This document shows positions 46,721 through 59,970 of a stretch of DNA of 64,000 bases, piece by piece (positions within the stretch are counted from its first letter, which is position 1; the number at the start of each line of letters is the position of its first letter). The position numbers and the translations under genes are program-made. The stretch comes from Piper betle (taxonomy: Eukaryota; Streptophyta; Magnoliopsida; Piperales; Piperaceae), in assembly GCA_033002965.1 (NCBI GenBank), contig JAURVB010009667.1, forward strand, positions 1-64,000, read 5' to 3'. The notes below the pieces were generated by a model. That model worked only from the letters and a program-made list of their open reading frames with translations, did no database searches and was not told the DNA's origin.

Positions 46721-47219
46721 TTTTGATATATTTTTTCACATATGTTCGTCTCTTGCTACGATATTTTTTACTTATAAAAAAACAACCAAGTTTATAATCA
46801 AATGTATTTGGAACAATGAATATTGAAGAATGAGAAGATATTGATGATGGCGTTGATGGAGATAGTATTTCAACATATTCATGTCTATAATGAGTATGTG
46901 AGAATGTTATATTTAGTTTCTACTCTTCTAATATTTGTAAAATATTTCTACAAATAATTAACTCTTTTGTATATTTTTTTATGTAGGTGAGCTATATTGG
47001 ATGAAAAATTAACTACTAGAATATTTTGTCTTTGAAGTGTAAGTGATATTGGACTATATTTTGATGTCAAATATTACTTTAAAGCTTCTAGACATTGACA
47101 ATCTTTTGTTTGACTTGAAAACGTATAGGAGCTAAATTTTGAAATTTTAGTAAACTATGGTACTAATTGGGAGCATTATAACTATAGAATAAATAGTTTG
47201 ATATGATTGTTAATGTGAA

Positions 47220-47566
47220 TGTATTATTTTAAATTCCTAAACATAAGGATGACTTTTATCATTTTTTTATGTAAGTCATTTTTTGTTATTTTAGATATTA
47301 AATATCAATTTTATGTATAAACTTAATTAATTTTAATGTATATCATGATTTGAAATGTTCATAGAACATAATATTAGCCTCACAAATGTTGAAGGCATTA
47401 TGTTATGAATATAAAATATCGAACAATCAGTCAGTCATTCGGTTGGACAAAGAAATGTCCATGTTTAGTTTTTTTTTATTTGGTTGAATTCAGTGGGTCA
47501 AATTCGATTGAACATGCATCGAACTTCGGTCAAACTTGGTAATTTAGACGTACGTGCCCACCCCTA
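47220..47566 (+). mobile_element. hAT element 3' end with terminal inverted repeat
   Basis: Ends ...ACGTGCCCACCCCTA at 47566. The last ~340 bp match the inverted left end of the 13056-15057 hAT ('taaatatcaattttatgtataaacttaatt', then 'catttggttgg'-like text). With 46287-46720 this is one truncated hAT copy. The left terminal repeat was not found. It sits just upstream of the RLP fragment. Confidence 0.82.
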
Positions 47567-47600
47567 CATATATTGAATGGCATGACTCACTGAATTAATC

Positions 47601-48469
47601 CAAACAAAAAATGTAAGTCATATAAGCTATATGTACATATGTAATGGTTATATATGGACATATGTAGTGGTTGTATATATTGACATAATGAAATGATAAG
47701 TATATTTAGTTTATTTTAGCAATTTATCTATTTATTTCATTAAATATTATTAATTAATTATGAACATGAAATTAATGTAAGATCCTGATTTACGATCAAG
47801 TATCACGTGTATAAATTGGGATCGTTACAAATAACAACCACCATTTCCAAAATGAAGCATCTTCAACTACTTGATGTGGGTCAGAATTTCTTGAAGGGGC
47901 ATATTCCAGAGTTTGAAGGAAAGATGAAGTATCCATCTGCCAATGGGAAATTTGATTTGTCTTACAACAATTATTACATGGAGAAGATGACAATAATCGT
48001 CAAAGGCCTCGAGTTTGAGTATACCAGTATCCTTTATCTTGTCACAAGTTTAGAGCTCTCCAATAGCTATTTTGAAGGTGAACTTCCTGAAGAATTGGTG
48101 AAGCACTCTGGATTGATGTTCTTGAAGATTTCTCATAATCATTTGACACATACAATCCGAATGAACATTGGTGGATTGGAACAATTAGAATCACTCGAAT
48201 TGTCGAATAACCAACTTAGTGTTGAAATTCCCACAATTTTGTTGGGTTTAATATTTTTGAGCAAATTGAATTTGTAAAACAATCAATTGTGGGGAAGAGT
48301 TCCTTCTAGAAAGCAATTTGATACTTTTAATGAATCACCTTATGCCAACATTCCAGATCTTTGTGGCCCTCCACATGTGAAGCAATGTCCTGAGAATGTT
48401 GAAACTTTGAGTTATGGTACTACTAATGGAGAAGATGATGTGTTTGACATATGGCTTTGAGTACTTGCG
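47601..48469 (+). pseudogene. Receptor-like protein (LRR-RLP) C-terminal fragment, copy B
   Basis: From 47807 the frame reads 'KMKHLQLLDVGQNFLKGHIPEFEG', the 'NGKFDLSYNNYYMEKMTIIVKGLEFEY' island, and then LRRs 'LVTSLELSNSYFEGELPEELVKHSGLMFLKISHN' and 'IGGLEQLESLELSNNQLSVEIP'. A stop at 48275 interrupts the last LRR. Beyond it 'NNQLWGRVPSRKQFDTFNES', 'DLCGPP' and the acidic 'GEDDVFDIW' are the usual juxtamembrane part of RLPs. The transmembrane helix is missing: the sequence is cut at 48470 by an LTR. The 5' half of the gene (signal peptide, most LRRs) is absent. The family acts at the plasma membrane in pathogen or peptide sensing. Confidence 0.88.
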
Positions 48470-51230
48470 TGTGAGACCTCATTTTTCGGTCCAAGGGTAG
48501 ACCAAATTACGATGTTATAATTTAGAAAGTAATTCATTAGAGTACTATTGTACAAACTTTACGAAAGTAGATCTCAACCCTCAAGAAAGCTTAAGACGGA
48601 CACCTTACAGGATTTTCATAAAATGCATGTTAAATTATAATATAATAGGAAAGTTCTTAACTTTAAGGGGAGCTCCTACCATGAGAATTCTAAGTAACGA
48701 GAGAGGAAGCACTCCCTCGGTAACTAAGAGGGTGACTTTACATAATGCAAATGATCACTCTAAGCTACACGAAAGTAACATCCCCAATGCAGCTAAAAGG
48801 TTGAGCTTTCAAAGGATGGGAATGCATGATTCGTTTCTTATACTTAGTTATAACATTGATGTTAGGTATAATTATTTATATGATGATGCTAAAATTAACT
48901 AGTGTAACAAAGGGATCACGGTTACCTGTTCCATATACCTACAAATGAAAATTAAATACACAAATACAGAGACATCAACAAGTGTCAAAGCATCATATTC
49001 AAGCACTTGGTTCTCACTCCCTTCAAGCAGTGTGAACCTTCTGCTCCTCCAATCTACGTTGCTCTAACACACAAACAGCAGCAACCAAATATGTTTAGCA
49101 AACCTAGTATTGCTCCTCGTCGTGTTTCAGGATTTTGAGACATACAAATCATGCAAATGATTGATAAAACGTCCCAAAGTTACCCTGCATGATGATAATG
49201 ATAATAATAATAATAACTAGGCACATGAAACACACGTAACACATCTAACATCCATCACAACATGTGGTTTTACATAAGTCTTAGGGCACCCACCCACATT
49301 ATAATACAACGCATAGACCAAAGGTTCCCAATGATATATAGATCAAGTCCCCAAAATACATAGACTTGACACACATCACGGTCATACACATCAATACCCG
49401 GTATCATCCCTTACCAAGGACCTCTTGATCTGTCCACCTACACCAGTAATTGACACGCTTACACACCTACATAGATATAGGAAATCAAACAAGTTTGAAT
49501 ACCGGTCCAAAAATAACTACTAATAAATAATACTGTGAAATAGCTATCTTAATACCTACAAAAAATCATAAAACTTCAAAATCTATCACATGGCGATAAG
49601 ACGAGGCCGACACAACCAAACATCAGACTATAAATGTCGGACCAAACTCGACAGCTTCATACTTACATACATACATACATACGCTTATGCTCTCACATCC
49701 TCCATATATCACCCATGACAGTACTTAGGTGGCTTGGAATAGTTAGGTTAGCACTACAATTTTTGGAAACATAGTGTATTCACGGTACCCTCTTATACTG
49801 AATTAGTTTAGGGTGAAAGGAGTACTAGTGCAACTAATATAACCCGTATAACTCACTCTCTTATTCGTAAAATCCGCAAAACCACACGTACATATATAAT
49901 AGGCTTAGGGAAGGCTTATATAATAAATTTAAAGATCTTTCGTTTGAAAACCAACATGGGATCTCATATGTGTAGTTTTAATAAACAATAAAAAACTCGG
50001 CAAAATGGCCCAGCATCAAGAGGGATCCGAGAAAATGTCGTCGACATCTTCATACATTTAAAGCGCGATAAACTCGACACTCAAGGAGCCAAACAAAGGC
50101 GAATTAGAAGAGTCCTCCGGACCTAGATAAGTCGAGTTCCTTGTCTTACTCGGTGAGCTCAGTCCACGTATCCTAACAAGTGAAAAGGAAACTCTAATCA
50201 CTCACCGAGCAAGATGGCATGCAAAATGAGGTGAAGCCTCCACATATGCAAAACACACTCATAGGCATAATTAACATAATTATCTTACTTAATGACTAGT
50301 TAACCTTAATTAAAGTTTGAGGTTGCATGTACACTTAGTGAAAGTATCATACTTAAGTTTTAATTGAATGAAATTAACTAGACAATTTTTTGGGCTAGTC
50401 AAAGGATATCCAAATGGGCCGAAATTTAGACTGATGGGCCCCGACATACTAAGAGTTAGACACCAAAATTACTAAGTGTTGGCTCATCGGCCAAAATGGT
50501 AAACAAGGCCCACTAAAGTTTGGCTAAGGTGCCAGGAACAGTGTTCCTCAATCGAGCTCCTAAGTCTTGTTCATAGGCTAGGAAATGCCGAATGGGCCAT
50601 GGTAAAATGGCAGTATTAGCCAAGATCGTGGGCTTGAATCCTATAAAGTTTCAAGTCAAAACTCCAAGCATTTGGTCCTGAATTGACTTGGAAAGGGAAG
50701 GCATTGGCATGTCATTTATAAAGTGGCTGGACCTACTTGGCTTGGGAACATTCTACAAGGAGATCTACTAAGCCACAGGCTATCAAATTTTAGAGTGGTA
50801 TTTCTGGGATAGACCCTAAGATCTGGGTGGAACTTCATGCAATTTTACCACCATATTGCTATGGTAATGGATTTTTTAATTGGAGTTAGGGAGCTAGGGT
50901 TTCAACCTGCAGTCATGTACACACCAAAAAACTCCAATAACTAACCACATAAACACTTAGTGTGGCCATAGGGAATTTTCAAAGATTTTATGAATGCCTT
51001 TTAATAAGCTATGCACGGAGTACAAACTCAGAGCATAACATATCACGTCAACAAACTAGCAAACACACAATGCATTTACGATTTTTTTCCTGGCCCTACT
51101 TGGGTTTTTTAGTATGGTATTTTGACTAGAGGTAACTAACATCCCGATGATCAATTATACAAAATATAGCATTCAATTACATATTACAACATGGTGTAAA
51201 AATTGGGGAAGGGGTGGCTTGGTCACTGGG
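48470..51230 (-). repeat. LTR-derived sequence, family C (minus), left part
   Basis: Starts TGTGAGACCTC directly after the RLP fragment. On the minus strand it contains 'TATATCTATGTAGG' near 49467 and the 'ggttttgaaagat/aatgttgacatcc'-like block (49930-49980) shared with the inverted copies at 42770 and 59150. It also has many 'gggcc' stretches. No protein. A solo LTR A is inserted at 51231. It continues at 52508. Confidence 0.65.
49199..49218. repeat. AAT-type microsatellite
   Basis: Short run of 'ataataataat'; a CATA run also occurs at 49666-49684. Confidence 0.8.
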
Positions 51231-52189
51231 TGTAACACCGCAAATCCAATTCATGCTCGGGAACCGAACCGCGATGTCACTGGTCCCGGTTGGGTTGGCT
51301 AACCCGAACCCAATTCATGCAGATCTACTCTCAGCATCTTAAGATAAAAGATGTCAATCACTTTGAATGGATGAATGCACAAAAACCCTGACATGCTATT
51401 ACATGGATGATATGACAAGTGGTTTACATACCAAAATAACTACAATAAAATCGATAAAATTCGTAAAATGAGTGGTCGAGGAAAGAAGACAAGTGGTCGG
51501 AGGGAGAAGACGGGTGGTAAGGGAGAAGATCAAAGGACATCTCGTAAATTGAACTTGACTTAACTCCGACTTGAGTCAAAAATAATAACTAACTCGTAAT
51601 AATTCCTAAAAAAAATCCAGAAAATAGGGGAAAATCTCATAAAACATAATACACACCATAACATCATGATGATCAATTATACAAAATATAGCATTCAATT
51701 ACATATTACAACATGGTGTAAAAATTGGGGAAGGGGTGGCTTGGTCACTGGGTGTAACACCGCAAATCCAATTCATGCTCGGGAACAGAACCGCGATGTC
51801 ACTGGTCCCGGTTGGGTTGGCTAACCCGAACCCAATTCATGCAGATCTACTCTCAGCATCTTAAGATAAAAGATGTCAATCACTTTGAATGGATGAATGC
51901 ACAAAAACCCTGACATGCTATTACATGGATGATATGACAAGTGGTTTACATACCAAAATAACTACAATAAAATCGATAAAATTCGTAAAATGAGTGGTCG
52001 AGGAAAGAAGACAAGTGGTCGGAGGGAGAAGACGGGTGGTAAGGGAGAAGATCAAGGGACATCTCGTAAATTGAACTTGACTTAACTCCGACTTGAGTCA
52101 AAAATAATAACTAACTCGTAATAATTCCTAAAAAAATCCAGAAAATAGGGGAAAATCTCATAAAACATAATACACACCATAACATCACA
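51146..52189. repeat. 522-bp tandem duplication
   Basis: 51146-51667 and 51668-52189 are near-identical; I see only a few single-base differences and one A-run length change. The unit spans 85 bp of flank plus about 436 bp of the family A LTR start, so TGTAACACCGC occurs at both 51231 and 51753. The breakpoints share ACATC microhomology. Confidence 0.93.
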
Positions 52190-52507
52190 ATGACATGCTC
52201 TATAACTAATAACTAACCCAAACTACCTATAACACTTCCTAATGCATTATTCGGCCTAGAAAATAATTCTACGATCTAATAAATAAAGAAAAATCTAGGC
52301 ATACTCTCATATATTCTGGTAACTCATTCTGTTGCTGTCTTACTGACATTATCATCATATACTTGGGCACACACAACTCTCATGGTTCATAACACATGAC
52401 CAGCCTCAACTCGATACACGTGTTTTGAAAGTAACCCGACTAAAAATAACTGTCGAACTGACCGGTTCATACTATAAAACCCTGACTCAAGTCACAGGTT
52501 TTACACT
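51231..52507 (-). mobile_element. Solo LTR, family A, with internal tandem duplication
   Basis: TGTAACACCGC at the left, GGTTTTACA at 52507. Flanks CTGGG (51226-51230) and CTAGG (52508-52512) agree at 4 of 5 positions. Without the duplication it would be about 755 bp, so it is a short or deleted family member. It sits inside the family C sequence. Confidence 0.8.
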
Positions 52508-53084
52508 AGGACCTTGAAATCTACCACTTTTTCCAAGTTTGACACCTATTCATACTCATACATACATAATCATACAAAATAATCTAAAAAAAACTAGTAT
52601 ATCCATCACTTGTGGAGCTAACAAGACAAAAATCATGCATATCTACAACCTACATCATAAGATATGATGTATTTTTCAAAAACAGTGCAAACCCATACCC
52701 ATACCACATTAAAAAATACATAACTATTTTTGTAAGTATGATAAATCATCATTCCAAATCCTAAATACTCCTGATAGATAGATCTATATGGGAACAATGC
52801 ATACAATCATACACTAACATGCACAAACAACAACTACAAACACAAAAAAGAGGCAAAAAAGAAGCACCTTTAGCTCAACCAGTTCCTAGGGGAGTCTCTT
52901 GGGGCATCCTAGCCCAATATCTACAACCCTAGGGGCTTGGATCAATTTTGGAGAGGCTTGAGAAAGCTAGGAGGAGCTGGGGAAGAAGTGGGGATGAGAG
53001 GAGGAGGGAAGGTTGGGTGGAAGAGAGAAAAGGGGAGAAAATGGGTGGAGAAGAGCTGCATTTATAGAAAAGAAACCAGTATAA
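52508..53084 (-). repeat. Family C LTR-derived sequence, right part with promoter-like end
   Basis: On the minus strand 'CTATAAATGCAG' (53060-53071) is a good TATA box followed by a pyrimidine-rich leader ('tcttctccaccc...'). This resembles the plus-strand copy near 57615 ('tacaaatagaag' then 'ttttgctcttgtttcccc'). It is cut on the right by the family B element. Confidence 0.6.
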
Positions 53085-53900
53085 TATGCTCACAACTATG
53101 ACACATGTGATTTCTCTAATATGAATGTAATTTCTCTAAAGCCAAATGTGCTCACAAGCTATCTAGAGGATGTTTCATATAACATCAAAACTTTCCTTTA
53201 TATAGAAAAATATGTGTGGAATTCAATAAGTCATTATATTAAATTTTATTAATATGTGTGGAATTTAAGAAGTCACTACATTAAATTTTATAGAAAAGAA
53301 CATAATCATTCATAACTATATCATTTGTGTGATAATGAAAAGTCAAAAACTTACTATTAAGCAAATACGAATGGGTTATAATTGATAATTTATGATATTG
53401 ATTCTTAAGAATTTATTTAATTAAATATTATTTATGGTTCGTTCTAAGATTTATAAAACCCTAAATAAAATAACCTAATTATTTTTTTTCAGGGTTTTAC
53501 AATCTCCCCAGCTTGGGAATTTTGTCCTCGAAAATCTAATAGGGTCATGAGTAGATTTTTTTTTTTTGATTTAAGCATTGCCACTCATATGTATAGCTAA
53601 AGTGGGGCACACTGTCCCATGACATTGTTATCCATATCACACAGGTGTCCCATACCACTCATACTACCTAGATAACACCACTAATTGTAAAGGTGTCCCA
53701 TATACGCTCATTGATTTAGATGTCACGTGCACCTAGAATGATACACAAGTGGATCTATAATGACTTACTATCTAAAACAATGAAAATTAATTTTATAAAA
53801 GAATGATCAATTTTTATATAAATAAAATTTACCCTTTGGACAGTGGACTCTTAGACTTTCAACAAGGTAATGATTGATTTGCATGGTTCCGTGGAAAACA

Positions 53901-53914
53901 CAGCTCTGATACCT
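53901..53914 (-). promoter_or_regulatory. Primer-binding site of the family B element
   Basis: The minus strand reads AGGTATCAGAGCTG, one base off the plant initiator Met tRNA site, just inside the LTR edge at 53917. Confidence 0.82.
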
Positions 53915-54494
53915 ACTATAACGACCCGCTCATTCTGAGCCACGAGCCAAGTGTACTATATGAAACTAAATATTTTATAAATTAATTTTCTATTAATTTT
54001 CAAGATTTTTAATAAATCCACAATAATAAATTTAATATATAAATGCTCGAAATGATCTAAGTCCCATGATCCAAACCAAAATCCCACTGTCATGCAAACA
54101 ATCTCAAGAAAATAATAGTCCAATAATAAATTCCTCCAGCTATCCCGACTCTACCCATCCTTCCATGCTCATACCTGCGGAGGCAATTCCTCATTAGTAA
54201 TAAAAACACTAAGTCATATAATTACAAGAAATAATTAATATATTCCCCACAACATCTGAGTTACGTCTTTTAGTGATTATGAGCCTATGCTGAGCTCTTC
54301 ATATGCTGGGAGGGTGGCCACCCATCCAGCTACAATCCCATGTATGCGCACACATACTACATAGCCCTCGGCCTGTAGTTACCGATATTTGCCATTGGCT
54401 CACCCTCTTGGTATCACAAGTGCATAATGAGCCGTCCTGCGCCACAGCACTCTATCACCCCTTTCAACATCGGTGCAGGTATTTAATCTTTCAA

Positions 54495-54717
54495 GGGGTG
54501 CTGCCCTATGTCGGATTGGGTCAATTCATTGACCCCGGTTGCGCTCAGCAGATGGTGGTTGAATATGAACTCAAGTCGACCAAGACTCCCACATAGTAAT
54601 TTTTTAAGGGTACTGCCCTGTGTCGGACTGAGCCAATTCTTTGACCCCGGTTGCACTCGGTGCATGGTGGTTGAATCTAGACTCAGGCCGACCAAGACTC
54701 CCAAATCGAAATATATA
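54495..54717. repeat. Two-copy ~110-bp repeat in family B LTR
   Basis: Each copy has 'gtcgga', 'attgaccccggttg', 'gcatggtggttgaat' and 'cgaccaagactccca'. The inverted family B copy at the window end (63755-64000) has the same repeat, with a further short duplication. Confidence 0.88.
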
Positions 54718-55156
54718 ATATTTCAAGTAATTATACGAACTTGTGATGAGACACCCGCAACTACGGCTCATAATCCTAATATAAATGTAATTTCTCTAAA
54801 GCTAAATGTGCTCACAAGCTATCTACAGGATGTTTCATATAATATTAGAACTATCCTTTATATAGAATAATATGTGTGGAATTCAATAAGTCATTATATT
54901 AAATTTTATTGATATGTGTAAAATTTAAGAAGTCACTATATTAAATTTTATAGAAAAGAACATAATCATTCATAACTATATCATTTGTGTGATAATGAAA
55001 AGTCAAAAACTTACTATTAAGCTAATACGAATGAATAATAATTTATAATTTATGATATTAATTCTTAATTTATGATATAATATACAAATGGTTTGTTCTA
55101 AGATTTATAAAACCCTAAATAAAATAACCTAATTATTTTTTGGGGGGGGTTTTACA

Positions 55157-57084
55157 TCTTTCCTCCATAATTCTCCTACCTTTGAACACGAAAGTTGAGT
55201 ACTCTCAAGCAATCGCCTTTAGTATCATTTGAACCACAAGTCTGAACGTGCGTTATACGAAACAATACCCTTAAACCTCCACGTTTCTCTGGGTGTGAGG
55301 AAATCAAAATGGGACTTGTCAGGATCCCTTAGGAATGGAACAACCCTCTCACTAATCCAAAGCCCTCTTTAACTGGCACATACACCCATTCATAGTACGT
55401 GTGAGTCAGTTTTCCCTTCTTTTGTCTCACTAAAACACGATAAAACTATATATAGGTCTGGGAAGGTATTTATGTATTATGCCCAAAGGTAAATTGTGGT
55501 GGATCTTATTTTCGAAATCAAACTCGAGGGATCCTGTCCTGAAGGGTTATTAATCAAGAAAACCGATTGATTAAATAGACCAAGTTAAGTGGGATCCGAT
55601 AAAACTTCACTTAACACGTCATGCAAACAATAAAACAAACATACAATAGAATAGAATGTAAAATGGGGATCGAGTCCTAAACGGACCTCATAAAAGTTCC
55701 AATTGTGTCCACACACCTAGGCGGTGAGTTCCTACTCCGTACCTACACATCAAACTAAAAGCTAACGCCCACTCATGGTGCATTCACACATCCTATATCA
55801 TACACACATCAATCATACTCACATCAACCATACATCAATCCCAATCAATATAAGATTTCCAACACTACGTTGCATTAGATTACGATACTTACTTAGTTTA
55901 CCTAATTAGTTCCTTAGCATTCGTTTTAAAACAATTCAATCAAGAAATTCATGTTTTTATATACAATAAAATAGCTAACACATCAATTTATCAATCCTAG
56001 CAGGTTGTGCTAATAATTATCACCTTTAAGAAATTAAATTGGAGTTAATTATACCTTGCATTGTCTGCAATCAGTGATGGCTAGGGTTTTGCGAAAGATC
56101 CGACGAATTTCAACGAATCTATTTTTCCAATTATTTTCCAGGAATTTTTGGCGGTGTTTCTAGCGACTTTTTCTGTGAGGCAATTAAGGTTATGGGTCGA
56201 GCACCGGCTCGGCGAGCTCGACCCAATGGTGGTGGCGGTGAGGACGGCAACAACAGCGATGATCGCCTGTGGCAGATACGAGTCAATTGAGGTCGGTTGG
56301 CTTGTCATATCAGGCCTCGGCCAGCCTCGGCAGTGGTGCTAGGTATGAGGGAAATGATCGGGGTTGAAGGGAGTGGTGTAGGCTGCGCTGCGATGATAGA
56401 ATAGCGTGGCCAGCATCGGAACAACATCAAGACTAGCGGTGCTAGGGCGTGGCTCCCATGAGTTGTGGAGACTAGGCTATGGCCAGGGGTGCTTAGGGCG
56501 GGGCAAGGACGTACATGGCAAGGCTTGACGGTGTCGATCGGGGGCGGTGTGGCGATCAAAGGCAGCATCAACAGCAATGACAGGGACGGCGTCGGGGTTA
56601 GGGGGAGAAAAGGTCGGGGTAGATTTGGTGGTAGTTTCGTAAATAAAACTTGACTTCACTCTCGCTCGAGTTAAAAATAATGACTAAATCATGATGAATC
56701 CTCAAAAATCCAAAACAAATAGGAGAAAATCTCATAAAATATAATACACACCATAACATCATAATGACATGCTCTACAACTAATAACCCACCCAAACTGC
56801 TCCATAATGCCCCCTAATGAGTTATTCAGCCTAAAAATAATTCTACAGTCTAATACTAAAATAAAAAAATTTTGGGTGTACTATTATATATTCTGATAAG
56901 TCATCCTACTGTTATCTTAACTAACTTTATCATCATATACTTCAGGTACGTATGACCTTCATGGTTCATAACATACGACCAACCTCGGCTCAGTACGCAT
57001 ATCCTACAATTGACTCGACTAAAAATAGCAGTCAAACCTACAGGTTCTAACTATAAAACACTGAATCGGGTCACAAGTTTTACA
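55157..57084 (-). repeat. Family A LTR, truncated at left
   Basis: Matches 35930-37569 from 'gaacacgaaagttgagtactctcaagc' to the terminal GTTTTACA at 57084. It includes the GC-rich block (56080-56640), the 'AAGGTATAATTAA' after it (56045-56058, minus strand) and a short ORF (56795-56598, minus) like those in the other copies. Its left end abuts the family B LTR. Confidence 0.8.
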
Positions 57085-59970
57085 GGTATGGTATGTGGTT
57101 TTCTCGCCCTAGCCACTTTTGATTTCTGTACCCCATTGGATGCTACATGCCCAACCTTTTTATTTTTGGTTCGGCTAATTCGTGTTAAGTTAGAGGCTAG
57201 GACCGAGTCCCTCGCATGTCTAAAGTATCTTATTGCATGTTTGCTATACTCTCGGTCAATCCTAGCCCCTGTGGAACCCACAATGAGGTTCTCAAGGTAA
57301 CCTCAAGCACCTTATGGTGAAAACCCTACAAGCGCAAGTTCTGCATCTGGCTATGTTAGGAGGGTTAGGGTTTCATATTAGGGTGCAAAGGTGCTAGCCA
57401 GTGTCTTTGCACTTAGAAATTTGAAATTTCCCTTTTTTCCCTCCCAACGCAAAGGTGTTGCCCAAATGCCCTTTGGTTTGACCCAAGTTGGCGTGTGGGC
57501 CACTTCACATAGCCGGCTCACGTGTCCAGGTTTCCCAATTTTTAGTGGTCCGTCTTACCATAGCATAGTACAAAGGTGCTGCCATAACACCCTTGTGTAG
57601 GCCCTAGATTTTACTTACAAATAGAAGCCGAGTTCCAAGTTTTCCAACCATTTTGCTCTTGTTTCCCCTTGCTTCCCCTTTGCTACCCCCTTCTTTTCTG
57701 GTGTCCCCGGCCCCTCCTAGGCTCCTCCTAGCCCAGCCTAGCCACCTAAGTTCATAGGTCTTTGGGTAGGAATCCCCAAGAGATGTCCTTTTCGTCTCCT
57801 TTGAGGTAAAGATCCTACATGCATCAAAGGAAGCCAAAGTTGGTGAAAGATGGCAGCTTTCATGGTCCCAATGATTAGGTCGCCTCTTTCCCCAATGTTA
57901 AAAGCTTTTGAGGACAATCCTTTGTATGGTTGTATTGTGTATGTTGTCTTGTCTATGAAAAATATTCACACTAATCTAGCCACTTAAAAGGCCTGAACAA
58001 AACCCCTAACTTTGTGATGTGCATACTATGTTATAGGACTATATTGTCATACTATGAGCTTGTGCTTCGTAGTGAGCTACCTAAAAGATGTTAATAAAAT
58101 ATTAAAAAAATTATATAATGACTCTTAACTGCCTACAAGAAATGTGTAAGTTCCTGGATTTAATAAAAATTATTCAGATGGTGAATTTGGTCGGTGTTTC
58201 AGACAATGCATGAATATTGGGTGAAAACCCTAGTTCATTGATTCCACATGAAAAATCCGAAACCACAGTCAAATGATGGTGGATTTTGATGAAATTCATC
58301 ATAAACCTTAGGTTGTACACTAGCAGTATCATATCCAAATTTGGGAGCATTTGGCTAAGTGGTTCACAAGTTAGGATTTTCCCAAGCCCATTTGGTCCAC
58401 CTAGATCCAGAAATAACCTACCCAACATACCCTATTGTCGAATCCACTCAGGCCTAAATAATTGGATTTTAGACCTAAAAAATAGAAGACTCAATCCCAA
58501 GGTGTTGGCTATCTACAACCACTGACCCTGGCCAATTTAGAATCTCCAAGCCCATGGTCCAGGAATATTGTTCCTAGCACCCTACCTTTGTGTGCCTTGC
58601 TTACCATGTTGGCCCATGGTCCAACACTTGGTAAAAATTTCTACATAATAATTAGAGTGTTACGGCCTAGTGGTTCAAATTTTAGCCCATTTGAACATCG
58701 TTTGGCTCATCCAAAAAACTATCTTGTTAAGCCCGTTCAATTAAACCCTAGAAATTCAACATTTTCAACTAAGTGCATATGAAACCCATAACAATAATTA
58801 AGTCACTTAATGGGATTTAAAACTTCCTTAATCATATGATTAAGATAATTAAGTGTCTTATATTTGTTGTTCATGTGTAGAGGCTTTCCTCGGTATGCAT
58901 GTCGATGTGATTCGAGTCTCATTCAGTGCTATCTTTGTGCTAGGATCTGCTGGGTAAGCTCACCGACTTAGGACACATAACTTCACTCATTTATGTCTCT
59001 TTGACTCTCTTTTGCTTCACCTCTGCTTGACTCCCTTAGTATCGAGTTTAATCGTGTTTTTAGATATAGAATGACATCGGTGGTGTTTTATTGAATCCCT
59101 CCGATATCCGGCCATGTCATTGTATTTTCCATAAGTTTAATAAATTTTCAATGTTGACATCCCTTGTTGGTTTTGAAAGATACGATCAATGAGGTTATTA
59201 TACAAAGCCTACCCAAGCCTACTAAGTATATGTATGAGGGTTTACGATTTTATGAATATGACAGAGTTGTATGGGTGTTAAGAATCACACTTGTACTCTT
59301 TCAAACCCTGAGGTAGTGCGAAATATGTGGGTATTGCATAACACAACACATTTTCAAAATTTGTAACACTAACTTAACTGTTCCTTTGCCACTTGAGTAC
59401 CGTAATAAGTGCTATATGGAGGCTGCGATGGCGTAAGCTTGTTTGTATGAGTATGAATATTTAACGTGTTTGTGCGCAGACTCTTTTAGTAAGTTATTTT
59501 GCTTGTCGCCCGTGTGAGGCTTCTAAAATATTATAAGTTCCCGTGGGTAATGGAATACTCATTTGCCAATATTGTTTTACTAGTAGTTATTTCAAATTGA
59601 TAATCAAATTTATTTGATTGCCGATATTTTTTCTTATATCTATGTAGGTAAGGTCCCTTGGCATTGGCCTGTCTAAGCACATAGATTGGAAGACTTATTG
59701 GTGGTGGTGGAGGTCATATTGTTGTGTTGTGTATTTGGACTATATTTTGTATGGATTATTGTATTGTGGGCATGAATACTAAACCTATTATGTACTTTGT
59801 ATGATTTTGGATTGGGTATGACATGGTGCTTGTGTATGCGTCTTTATTTAGCTTATTTTCTTATTATATTATTGTGGAGAGGTTAAACTTTGGAGCAAAA
59901 GCTAACTATCGCATGCAGGGTGTATAAGCCCCAGTCCTAAAACATGATGAGGAGCTAATCTAAGTACAAG
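57085..59970 (+). repeat. LTR-derived sequence, family C (plus)
   Basis: Plus-strand homologue of the 48470-53084 sequence. It has a TATA-like 'acaaatag' near 57620, a pyrimidine-rich leader, a block at 59000-59210 shared with 42630-42840, and 'TATATCTATGTAGG' ending near 59648. Boundaries are uncertain. Small open frames (57391-57600 and others) have no recognised motif. Confidence 0.55.

Larger units (their letters stand above)
53085..55156 (-). mobile_element. Family B LTR element with a 415-bp interior (non-autonomous or deleted)
   Basis: 3' LTR remnant 53085-53501 (ends GGGTTTTACA), interior 53502-53916, 5' LTR 53917-55156 (TATAACGACCC to GGGTTTTACA). On the minus strand the interior starts with a primer-binding site and ends with 'GAGGACAAAATTCCC' and a purine tract. 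So PBS and PPT are kept while all genes are gone. The right LTR holds a two-copy ~110-bp repeat (54495-54717). The element lies in family A/C LTR sequence. Confidence 0.82.
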
